Shown here piece after piece: positions 44,137 to 51,930 of a stretch of DNA of 64,000 nucleotides. The position numbers and the translations under genes were made by a program. Position 1 is the first letter of the stretch. Each line of letters begins with the position of its first letter. The stretch is from CAYPEK01 sp964409645 (GTDB lineage: Bacteria; UBP15; UBA6099), in assembly GCA_964409645.1 (NCBI GenBank), contig CAYPEK010000006.1:1-64000 (forward strand). Direction: 5' to 3'. The notes beneath the pieces were generated by a model. That model did no database searches. It was given only the letters and a program-made list of their open reading frames with translations, and was not told the DNA's origin.

Positions 44137-45564
44137 TTGAAAATAAGATTCGTTCACATACCGAAAAAGATATACCGGCGAGGCAAGCTCGCGGGATATT
44201 TCATAACGATCATGCCGCTGGGACTGCTGCCGATGGCGGAGATACTGAAGCGAGACGGTCACGACGTCGAGATCGCGCACGCCGGAAACGAGGAGCAGTT
44301 CGACGCCGGATTCAGCGTGGAGAAATATGTGGAGGACGAAGGCGCGGAGCTTGTGTGCCTGCCGCTGCACTGGCACCAGCAGACGTACGAGGTGCGTGAG
44401 GCGCTGAAGAGGATCAAGGTTCGCACGCCGAAAGTGAAAACCGTTCTCGGCGGGCTGACCGCGTCGTGGTTTGCCGCCGACATAATCAATGAATGGCCGG
44501 AAGCGGATTACGTGATCCGTGGCGAGGGCGAGAAGCCGCTGAAGGAACTCGCGGAGGCGCTCGCGGAGGGAAAGAAGGATTTGAGCGGCGTTCCGAACCT
44601 CGTGTGGCGAAAGAGAGGCCGGACGACAGAGAACAAGGAGATATACGTCGCGGGGCCGGGCGATCTCGCGGAACTGGTATTCACGGACAGGTCGCTGATA
44701 CGCAACCATGAGAAATACACGGCGCACTATTACTCTAACCCGGAGAAGGAAAAAACGGGCGAGTCGTTCCACCACCCGCTGCACTATCTCTACATAGGGC
44801 GCGGATGCACGGCGGACTGCGCATTCTGCGGAGGCGGCGTCGGAGCGCACAAGCTGATAGCGAACCGGGACGGAGCAATCTTCCGCGATCCCGACGCCGT
44901 TTACGAAGACATTAAGACAACGTACGAGAAATACGGGATAACCGATTTTTACGCGTGCTTCAATCCACCGGGAACGGACAACGGTTATTTCACGCGCCTC
45001 TTCGACAGGATCGGTCGCTCCGGGATGGACGTCTCGATGGTTTTCGAATATTACAACGGCGTGCCGGATGAGGCGTTCATTGAAGCATTCGCATCCGCGT
45101 TCAATAAGTCGGAATCACGGATAGCGTTTTCGCCGACGTCGTTCAGCGATGAGTGGCGGCCTTGTTTTTATCCGCCGGGGATAACAGACACGGAGCTTGA
45201 GACGGCAGTGAAAAACATCTCGAAGCATGGGATTCAAACGCTCCTCTACTATGCGCTTCTGCCGAGCGAAACGGAGGGCGACATCCACGACGGATTGAGT
45301 CACGCGATGGATTTGCGAAAGAGACACGCGTCCACGATGAGGATATTCCCAATCGAGATGGAACCGGCGTCGCCGTGGTCGCTCGCGCCGAAGAAATACG
45401 GCATTTCGCTGAAACGCAAAACGCTCGCGGACTATCTCGAACATCACGCGCGGGGCACGGACGGATTCGCGAAGTCGGACCTCGGATACTCATTCCCCGG
45501 CTTCGGGTCGAGCAAGCAGGTGTTCGACCTGCTGGCGAGATTCACCACCCGGCTGTACGAATGA
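44137..45564 (+). CDS. B12-binding-domain-type radical SAM protein
   Basis: An approximately 475-residue radical SAM enzyme. An N-terminal cobalamin-binding-like Rossmann domain (about 1-150: LGLLPMAEILKRDGHDVEIAH, VLGGLTASWFA, YVIRGEGEKPL) is followed by the radical SAM core with CTADCAFC (CxxxCxxC) in GRGCTADCAFCGGG. The classical DxHxxG motif is not evident, so B12 may not be bound. The frame is open to an ATG at 43990, but the first 49 residues look unrelated to the family, and the region contains AT-rich promoter-like DNA, so I favour the TTG at 44137. The substrate is unknown. It ends in ATGA with the next frame. Confidence 0.8.
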   Translation: MKIRFVHIPKKIYRRGKLAGYFITIMPLGLLPMAEILKRDGHDVEIAHAGNEEQFDAGFSVEKYVEDEGAELVCLPLHWHQQTYEVREALKRIKVRTPKVKTVLGGLTASWFAADIINEWPEADYVIRGEGEKPLKELAEALAEGKKDLSGVPNLVWRKRGRTTENKEIYVAGPGDLAELVFTDRSLIRNHEKYTAHYYSNPEKEKTGESFHHPLHYLYIGRGCTADCAFCGGGVGAHKLIANRDGAIFRDPDAVYEDIKTTYEKYGITDFYACFNPPGTDNGYFTRLFDRIGRSGMDVSMVFEYYNGVPDEAFIEAFASAFNKSESRIAFSPTSFSDEWRPCFYPPGITDTELETAVKNISKHGIQTLLYYALLPSETEGDIHDGLSHAMDLRKRHASTMRIFPIEMEPASPWSLAPKKYGISLKRKTLADYLEHHARGTDGFAKSDLGYSFPGFGSSKQVFDLLARFTTRLYE

Positions 45565-45632
45565 GGCGAAGTCCGAAAAAAACAAATGCGAAACAAAGCA
45601 TAAAGACTTGCGGAAAAGAGAATACAACGACA

Positions 45633-47357
45633 ATGGCGACAGAGAATAACGTTTTTTCAAAGCGACTTGCGGCGGCGGCCATCCTGATTCCGGTAGCGGC
45701 GGCCGTGCTGGTGTTCTTCAACTCTCTTAACGGCAATTTCGTTTACGACGACAACTCAATCGTCGTGAACCAGCCGCTTGTGAAGGACCTCTCCGCGCTG
45801 GGCATTGCGGATATTTTCACCCACAAGGACCTCAGCCGCTCCTCGCCGCACTACCTCCCGGTCAGGCTTATCAGCTATGCGATCGATTACCGCTTATGGA
45901 AACTGAATCCGCTCGGATTCCACCTGACGAACCTGTTTCTACATGTGCTGAATGTCATCTTCGCGACACTATTCGTTGCGTCGGCGGCAGCGGCGGCCGG
46001 GATCAAGGAAAGGAAGAACGTATGGCTTGCGGCCGGAGCAACGGGACTCCTGTTCGCGGTGCATCCGCTGCAATCGGAAAGCGTTGCATGGGTATCTGGC
46101 CGCAAGGAACTGCTGTGCACGGGTTTTCTGCTGTGCGCGGCTCTTTGCTATCTGTCGTCGCTGAGACGTCCAGTCTCTAAGAAAACCGACTGGGCAATCC
46201 CGTCGGGTCTCGTGTTTTTCACGTTGGGAATACTCTCGAAAGCGACGGCGGCGGCGTTTCCGCTCGCGCTTGTTGGGTTCGAAATTTTCATGCAGCCCGG
46301 AGAAGGCCGCGCGAAGACGGCTCAGAGAGCCAAACGGTTTGTGCCGTTCCTCATTGTGGATGCCGTCATCGTTTATATCGACATGAAATACTCGGCACAG
46401 GCCGGGATGATAAAAGAAGTAGCCTCAGGCTCGCTTGCGGCACACTACCTGACGTGCGCCGCCACTCCGCTGCTTTACATAGGCAAAGCGTTCTGGCCCG
46501 CGAAACTGAGCGTGGAGTACGGAACAGCACTGAGTCGTGGAGAGTTGATGCGGCTCGCACCGGCGGCGGTTTTGTTCTGGGGAGGGCTGGTGTTGTTATG
46601 GACGAAATACAGGAAGAGACAAGGCGCCGCGGCGGCGCTGGCCGCGTGGGCGGTCGCGGGGCTGCTGCCGGTTATCAATCTCGTACCCTCGACAAAACTG
46701 ATAGCGGACAGGTATTTCTACCTGCCGTCGATCGGGCTGTTCGGGGCGTTGTGTATTGCTATTGCGCAAATCAAAGGAAAAGCGCCGAGGATCGCCACAG
46801 CCGTTATTCTTGTCGCCGCGGCGTGCGCTTTCGGGTTCCGCGCGGCGGAGCGGAACTTAGACTGGCGGAATGAGATGACGCTCTGGAGTTCAGCGATGCG
46901 TTTCGAGCCCGATCATCCTCTGGTGCTCCAGAATCTAGCGTACGCATATTATCTTGATAAAGATTACGTGAAGGCGGAAAAATATTACAAAGCCTCCATA
47001 AAAAGAGATCCGAAAAATGTGCCCGCATACGTCAACCTCGCCGTTCTGGAGTACGTGGCATGGAAACGCACGGACGAAACCATATCTCTTTTGCAGCAGG
47101 CGGTGCGTCTGGACCCGAAGAACATTCCGGCAAGGATAAATCTGGCTATGGCTTACTATTCAAGCGGAGAATTTCAGGCCGCCGTGGATGAAATGATAAG
47201 CGCGATAGACAATGATCCCGGAAATATTCTTCTCGTCAGGAAGTTGTACGTTTTGACAAATACGCTGAAAAGCAAACATTTAAGATTTGTCATTCCGAAG
47301 GAAACCATAGACCGCATAAACGCACTTATAAAAGATTCACAAAAGAAGAAACGCTGA
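45633..47357 (+). CDS. Polytopic membrane protein with TPR repeats (TMTC/PMT-like)
   Basis: A roughly 574-residue protein. The N-terminal two thirds is a GT-C-type membrane domain with about 9-10 helices. Near its start is the acidic motif NFVYDDNSIVVN expected of PMT-like glycosyltransferases, and farther on FHLTNLFLHVLN and FAVHPLQSESVAWVSGRKE. The C-terminal 150 residues hold about three TPR units (YAYYLDKDYVKAEKYYKASI and on). This architecture resembles the TMTC family of O-mannosyltransferases. Donor and acceptor are unknown. A start at 45561 (ATGA overlap with the radical SAM stop) is also possible. Confidence 0.78.
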   Translation: MATENNVFSKRLAAAAILIPVAAAVLVFFNSLNGNFVYDDNSIVVNQPLVKDLSALGIADIFTHKDLSRSSPHYLPVRLISYAIDYRLWKLNPLGFHLTNLFLHVLNVIFATLFVASAAAAAGIKERKNVWLAAGATGLLFAVHPLQSESVAWVSGRKELLCTGFLLCAALCYLSSLRRPVSKKTDWAIPSGLVFFTLGILSKATAAAFPLALVGFEIFMQPGEGRAKTAQRAKRFVPFLIVDAVIVYIDMKYSAQAGMIKEVASGSLAAHYLTCAATPLLYIGKAFWPAKLSVEYGTALSRGELMRLAPAAVLFWGGLVLLWTKYRKRQGAAAALAAWAVAGLLPVINLVPSTKLIADRYFYLPSIGLFGALCIAIAQIKGKAPRIATAVILVAAACAFGFRAAERNLDWRNEMTLWSSAMRFEPDHPLVLQNLAYAYYLDKDYVKAEKYYKASIKRDPKNVPAYVNLAVLEYVAWKRTDETISLLQQAVRLDPKNIPARINLAMAYYSSGEFQAAVDEMISAIDNDPGNILLVRKLYVLTNTLKSKHLRFVIPKETIDRINALIKDSQKKKR

Positions 47358-47426
47358 AGCGCGGCGGATTGAGAAAGACAGCGCCGTTTTTATAATACGA
47401 AGTGGAGAACGTCGGGTTCGGCGTAT

Positions 47427-48485
47427 ATGAAAAAAGAAAAAAGCAAATCGGGTATCAGCAGACGGCAGTTTCTCGGCGGCGCAGGCGCGGCGTTGATCGG
47501 GCTCGCCGCTCTGCCCGAAATCGGCCGCGTGTTCGGAGTTGATACAGCGGGCGCCGCTCTGTCCGAAAATTCAAAAAGCAAAACGAAACCGGGCGGACGC
47601 GGTGTTGTAGTGATCGCCCGAGACAAAAGCATCTGGGACGGCGACAAACTTAATCGCGATAAGGTAAATAACCTAGTTTTCAAGGCGGTGCGCGCCCTCT
47701 CGGGAGCGTCCGGCGACGAAGCCGCATGGAAAACATTTTTCGACAGCGGCGATTCGGTGTCCATCAAGATGAACTGCATCGGCGGGAAATGGATGTCAAC
47801 GACTCCCGCTGTGACGGAGGCGATAATCACGGGCATCCTACTCGCGGGCGTGCAGCCGCGAAAGGTGATGGCGTGGGACCGCACTCAATGGGAAGTCCGC
47901 AACGCCGGTTACAAATACGGAAGCGACAAACGCGGCGTGCGTTTTATAGCGACGGACGACGACGATATCAGATACGAAGGTGATCTCTCCACGTGGGGCG
48001 AGGTCGGCTCGCTCGTAAGCAGAATCGCGGCGCGGCTCAGCACGGCGATGGTGAACGCGCCCGTGCTGAAGGACCACGATATGACAGGCATTTCCTGCGC
48101 GCTGAAGAATTGGTACGGGGCAATCAACAACCCGAACAAGCTGCACGAGAATGCGTGCGATCCGTACATCGCCGACCTCAACATGCTGCCCGTGTTCCGT
48201 GACAAGACGAAGCTGATCGTCTGCGACGCGACCACCGGCCAGTACAACGGCGGACCGTCGCACAAGCCGAAATATACGTGGCGTTACTCAGGTGTGATAG
48301 CCGGGACGGACCCGGTGGCAGTGGACACGGTTGCGCATCGGATAATCGAGGATAAGCGAAAAGCGGAAGGCTTGAAATCGCTGAAAGCCGAGGGCCGCCC
48401 GCCGACATTTCTCCAAACAGCCGGCGACGGCAGGCACAAGCTCGGCGAGAACCGCTATGAAAAGATCAGGATCATCGAAGTGTGA
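47427..48485 (+). CDS. Tat-exported DUF362 protein
   Basis: A 352-residue protein with a twin-arginine signal peptide (SRRQFLGGAGAALIGLAAL, about 11-29), followed by a DUF362 domain (SIKMNCIGGKWMSTTPAV, VNAPVLKDHDMTGISCALKN, GTDPVAVDTVAHRII). The family function is unknown, although members occur beside Fe-S and radical SAM proteins. Tat export implies folding, perhaps cofactor insertion, in the cytoplasm before transport. It has no ferredoxin domain, unlike the second DUF362 gene 1.2 kb downstream. It ends 28 bp before my chosen start for the radical SAM gene. Confidence 0.85.
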   Translation: MKKEKSKSGISRRQFLGGAGAALIGLAALPEIGRVFGVDTAGAALSENSKSKTKPGGRGVVVIARDKSIWDGDKLNRDKVNNLVFKAVRALSGASGDEAAWKTFFDSGDSVSIKMNCIGGKWMSTTPAVTEAIITGILLAGVQPRKVMAWDRTQWEVRNAGYKYGSDKRGVRFIATDDDDIRYEGDLSTWGEVGSLVSRIAARLSTAMVNAPVLKDHDMTGISCALKNWYGAINNPNKLHENACDPYIADLNMLPVFRDKTKLIVCDATTGQYNGGPSHKPKYTWRYSGVIAGTDPVAVDTVAHRIIEDKRKAEGLKSLKAEGRPPTFLQTAGDGRHKLGENRYEKIRIIEV

Positions 48486-48513
48486 AGCAGGCCCGTGCGA
48501 GTCGGACGCGGGG

Positions 48514-49644
48514 ATGACGCGGCGCGAGTTCATGGGACTCTGCGCGTGCGCCTGCGCGCTTCCCGCGGCCGCCGTGCTGCTGTCCGCCGCGGAACCCGCT
48601 TTTGCCAAACCGCAATCCACACCGTCACGCGGCACTGAGCATGAAGTAGCCTTTTACGACAAGCTGCCGGAAAAGATGATCCGCTGCCAGATATGCCCGA
48701 AGAAATGCAGGGTCGGCGACGCCGAACGCGGCTTCTGCGGCAACAAGGAAAACCACAGCGGAAAATACGTGACGCTCGCCTACGGCAATCCGTGTTCGGT
48801 GAACAACGACCCGATCGAGAAGAAGCCGCTGTTCCACTTTCTGCCGGGGACGACTGCGTTCTCGCTCGCGGCGGCAGGCTGCAACTTCGACTGTAAATTC
48901 TGCCAGAACTGGGAGATATCGCAGTCGCGGCCGGAGCAGACACGCACTTACGACCTGTCCCCCACGCGCGTTGCCGAGGTGACTAAGCAGGCCGGAAGCA
49001 AGACGATCGCTTACACGTACAGCGAGCCGGTGGTTTTTTACGAATATATGTACGACTGCGCGGCGGCAGGCCGGAAGAGCGGGCTGCGCAGCGTGATGAT
49101 CTCGAACGGTTACATCAACCCGAAGCCGATGAAGAAACTCTGCGGTGTGCTCGACGCTGTGAAGATCGACTTCAAGGCATTCACGGAGGATTTTTACGCG
49201 AAGCAATGCCTCGGCCACCTTCAGCCGGTGCTGGACACGCTTGTGTTGCTGAAAAGCGAGGATATATGGTTCGAGATGGTTGTACTCATCGTTCCGGGGC
49301 TCAACGACAAGGCGTCCGAATTTAAAGATATGGCGCAATGGATTGTGAAGAATCTCGGCAAGGACGTCCCGATTCATTTCTCGCGGTTTCACCCGATGTA
49401 CAAGCTCAAAAACCTGTCGCCGACACCGATAGAAACGCTCGAAACGGCGTACTCGGCCTGCAAGAAAGCCGGGCTGAATTACGTCTATCTCGGAAACGTG
49501 CCCGGTCACAAAGCGGAGAGCACGTACTGCCCGAAGTGCGGCAAGCCGGTGATTCAGCGCTATGGATATGTGGTTCAGGCGATCAACATGACCGGTGGAC
49601 GCTGCATGTTCTGCAAGACGCCGATCCCCGGCGTATGGTCGTGA
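48514..49644 (+). CDS. amrS: AmmeMemoRadiSam-type radical SAM enzyme with Tat-like leader
   Basis: A roughly 376-residue radical SAM protein of the AmrS/PflA-like group. A cysteine-rich segment CQICPKKCRVGDAERGFC is followed by DPIEKKPLFHFLPG and the cluster motif GCNFDCKFCQNW (CxxxCxxC). The C-terminus has a zinc-type CPKC and CMFC pair. Unusually, the N-terminus MTRREFMGLCACACALPAAA looks like a Tat signal, suggesting an exported or membrane-attached radical SAM enzyme. I choose the ATG at 48514 so that the twin arginines are near the start; the frame opens at 48457 inside the DUF362 gene. The AMMECR1 and MEMO partners are not in the window. Confidence 0.85.
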   Translation: MTRREFMGLCACACALPAAAVLLSAAEPAFAKPQSTPSRGTEHEVAFYDKLPEKMIRCQICPKKCRVGDAERGFCGNKENHSGKYVTLAYGNPCSVNNDPIEKKPLFHFLPGTTAFSLAAAGCNFDCKFCQNWEISQSRPEQTRTYDLSPTRVAEVTKQAGSKTIAYTYSEPVVFYEYMYDCAAAGRKSGLRSVMISNGYINPKPMKKLCGVLDAVKIDFKAFTEDFYAKQCLGHLQPVLDTLVLLKSEDIWFEMVVLIVPGLNDKASEFKDMAQWIVKNLGKDVPIHFSRFHPMYKLKNLSPTPIETLETAYSACKKAGLNYVYLGNVPGHKAESTYCPKCGKPVIQRYGYVVQAINMTGGRCMFCKTPIPGVWS

Positions 49645-49712
49645 GCAGCCTCCACAAAGTTTGAACATCTCTGTGCTTTTCGCGGTTGCGCGCGTCTGAT
49701 AAAATAAGTCTC

Positions 49713-50870
49713 ATGTCAAAAACAAAAGTAGCTATTGCGAAATGCGGTTCGTATGTACCGGCCGAAGTCTGCGCGGCTGTGGACGCTCTTCTGGCACGGC
49801 TCGGAGGAATCGAGAAGTTTGTGAAACCGGGAATGCGAGTGTTCGTGAAGCCGAACCTGCTTCTGGCCGCATCGCCGAATAAGGCGTGTACAACACATCC
49901 GGAAGTGCTGATAGCGGTGATCAAACGGCTTCAGGCAGCGGGAGCAGAGGTATCGTTCGGCGACTTGCCGGGCGGTTTCCACGCCGGGAGCACGCGGAAT
50001 GTACATCGCACATGTGAGATGACACAGGTCGCGGAGGCAACAGGCGCGGAACTCGTGACGATAGAGAAACACGGGTTCAAAGAGATCGTGATCCCCGGCG
50101 CGAAGAAGATGAAGCGCATCCACGCGCCGCTAAGGCTCGACGAAGCGGACATGATTGTAAATGTCTGCAAGATTAAGACGCACATGCAGACGATGATGAC
50201 GGGCGCCGTTAAAAATATGTTCGGGATGACGACGACGCAGGACAGAATTGTGGCGCACAGATTTTCCGGCTACCGAGAATTTTCGGAAGCGCTGGTCGAT
50301 ATTTACTCCGGGCTGCCGAAACCGTCGCTCAATATAGCGGACGCGGTGATCGGGATGGAAGGCACCGGTCCGTCGCAGGGCAAACCCGTTAAGCTCGGCT
50401 ACCTGCTCGGCTCGGAGGACGCGGTCGCGCTGGACACAGTGGCGGCAGCGGCGATCGGATTCCGGCCGGAGGAGATCGCAATGATCGAGTCGGCGCGGCG
50501 GCGCGGCATCGGCACGGCGCGGATGCACGATATCGAGATCGCCGGCGACTCGCTCGACTCGGTCAAAAAGCGGGTGCGCAGGCCGTCATCGGCGGTGTTC
50601 ATGATGATGCCGGTTCTCACCAACCCGTTCAACGAACTGACAAAGGTGCAGCCGTACATTGCCGCTAAGGAATGCAAGGCTTGCAAGAAATGCGCGGAGG
50701 TTTGTCCCGGCAATGCTATATCTTTTCCCAAACACGCGGGTGTGATAGACGAACGCCGCTGCATCCTCTGTTATTGCTGCCATGAGATATGCCCATACAG
50801 CGCGGTCGAATTGAAGAAGCCGATACTCGTTAAGCTGGCTGAAAGGTTCATATCGCATGAAAGCCGGTAA
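49713..50870 (+). CDS. DUF362 protein with C-terminal 2[4Fe-4S] ferredoxin domain
   Basis: An approximately 385-residue protein. It has a DUF362 domain (VFVKPNLLLAASPNKACTTHP, VNVCKIKTHMQTMMTGAVKN, GSEDAVALDTVAAAAIG) and a C-terminal ferredoxin domain with CKACKKCAEVCP and CILCYCCHEICP. No signal peptide, so it is cytoplasmic, unlike the Tat-exported DUF362 protein nearby. Probably an electron-transfer protein, of unknown partner. The ATG at 49713 replaces a TTG nine codons upstream. Its 3' end overlaps the PfkB gene by 14 bp. Confidence 0.87.
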   Translation: MSKTKVAIAKCGSYVPAEVCAAVDALLARLGGIEKFVKPGMRVFVKPNLLLAASPNKACTTHPEVLIAVIKRLQAAGAEVSFGDLPGGFHAGSTRNVHRTCEMTQVAEATGAELVTIEKHGFKEIVIPGAKKMKRIHAPLRLDEADMIVNVCKIKTHMQTMMTGAVKNMFGMTTTQDRIVAHRFSGYREFSEALVDIYSGLPKPSLNIADAVIGMEGTGPSQGKPVKLGYLLGSEDAVALDTVAAAAIGFRPEEIAMIESARRRGIGTARMHDIEIAGDSLDSVKKRVRRPSSAVFMMMPVLTNPFNELTKVQPYIAAKECKACKKCAEVCPGNAISFPKHAGVIDERRCILCYCCHEICPYSAVELKKPILVKLAERFISHESR

Positions 50871-51816
50871 TAACGTGACAAATAATAATAACGCGACAGT
50901 TTACGACTGCGTCGGGCTTGGGTTGTGCGTAGCCGACTACCAGTGTCTGCTCGATCACTATCCGGCAGCGGACGAGAAAACGGTTGCTGTAAAGCATATC
51001 CATCAGGGCGGCGCGCCGGTGGTGACGGCGCTGGTGTCGCTCGGAATATGGGGCCGCAAAACGGCGATGATCGGGATGGCGGGCGACGACGACGACGGCC
51101 GTTTCATAACGAGTGAGATGGAGAGTTACGGAGTGGATGCGTCGCGCGTGATTCTATCCAAGCACACGGAAACAAAGAAGGCGTTTGTGTGGATAGACGC
51201 GTCGAAAGGCAGCCGCGCGGTGGTGCTCTGCGGCGACCGGTCGCTGCCGCTTCCGGCGCGGGCGGCGGCGGAGAAGGCCCTGCCCCGCTGCCGTGTGTTT
51301 CACACTGACGGGCGCGAGACGGCAGTCGCGATCAAAGCGATGCGGCTCGTCAGGAAACGCGGTGGACAAACAGTGATCGACGCGGGCAGTCCGCGCGAGC
51401 GCATGGACGAACTGTTCTCGCTCTCGGATCACTTCGTGGCGTCGCACTCGTTCATGCGGAAGTTCTTCGGGGCGGGAATAAAACCTGAAAACGCGCTCGA
51501 CAAAATCCTCGAACGCGGCCCGAAAGTCGCGCTGATCACTCTCGGCGAAAAAGGTTGCATCGGAGCAACCGAGGACGGCATGTTCCGCGTGCCGGGATTC
51601 AGCCGCAAGGGGTTCATCGTGGACACGACCGGCGCGGGCGACGTGTTCCACGGCGGCTATATCCAAGGACTGCTTAGCGGCCTGCCGCCGGAGCGCTGCG
51701 CGGAGTTCGCCAACGCGGCGGCGTTCCTGTCCTGCGGCGAAATCGGCGCACGGGCGGGAATCCCTTCACTCAGGCAGATTACGGCGCTTATCAGAGAACG
51801 AAATTCCAAGAAATAA
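50857..51816 (+). CDS. PfkB-family carbohydrate kinase
   Basis: A 319-residue ribokinase-like sugar or nucleoside kinase. The N-terminal substrate lid region is CVGLGLCVADYQCLLDHYP, and GGAPVVTALVSLGIWG is the PfkB signature 1-like stretch. Signature 2 with the catalytic aspartate is VDTTGAGDVFHGGY near residue 255. The substrate cannot be assigned. The start overlaps the DUF362-ferredoxin gene by 14 bp, so coupling is likely; a GTG at 50875 is an alternative. Confidence 0.9.
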   Translation: MKAGNNVTNNNNATVYDCVGLGLCVADYQCLLDHYPAADEKTVAVKHIHQGGAPVVTALVSLGIWGRKTAMIGMAGDDDDGRFITSEMESYGVDASRVILSKHTETKKAFVWIDASKGSRAVVLCGDRSLPLPARAAAEKALPRCRVFHTDGRETAVAIKAMRLVRKRGGQTVIDAGSPRERMDELFSLSDHFVASHSFMRKFFGAGIKPENALDKILERGPKVALITLGEKGCIGATEDGMFRVPGFSRKGFIVDTTGAGDVFHGGYIQGLLSGLPPERCAEFANAAAFLSCGEIGARAGIPSLRQITALIRERNSKK

Positions 51817-51930
51817 TCCTCGAACACGTAAGGCGCGTTTCGGTAACTTCATTATTATTGATGCGACGAAAATGATATAATTACCACGGCTGAGAAATAA
51901 TCGGAAGCATAACGGGGCGGAGGACGGAAT

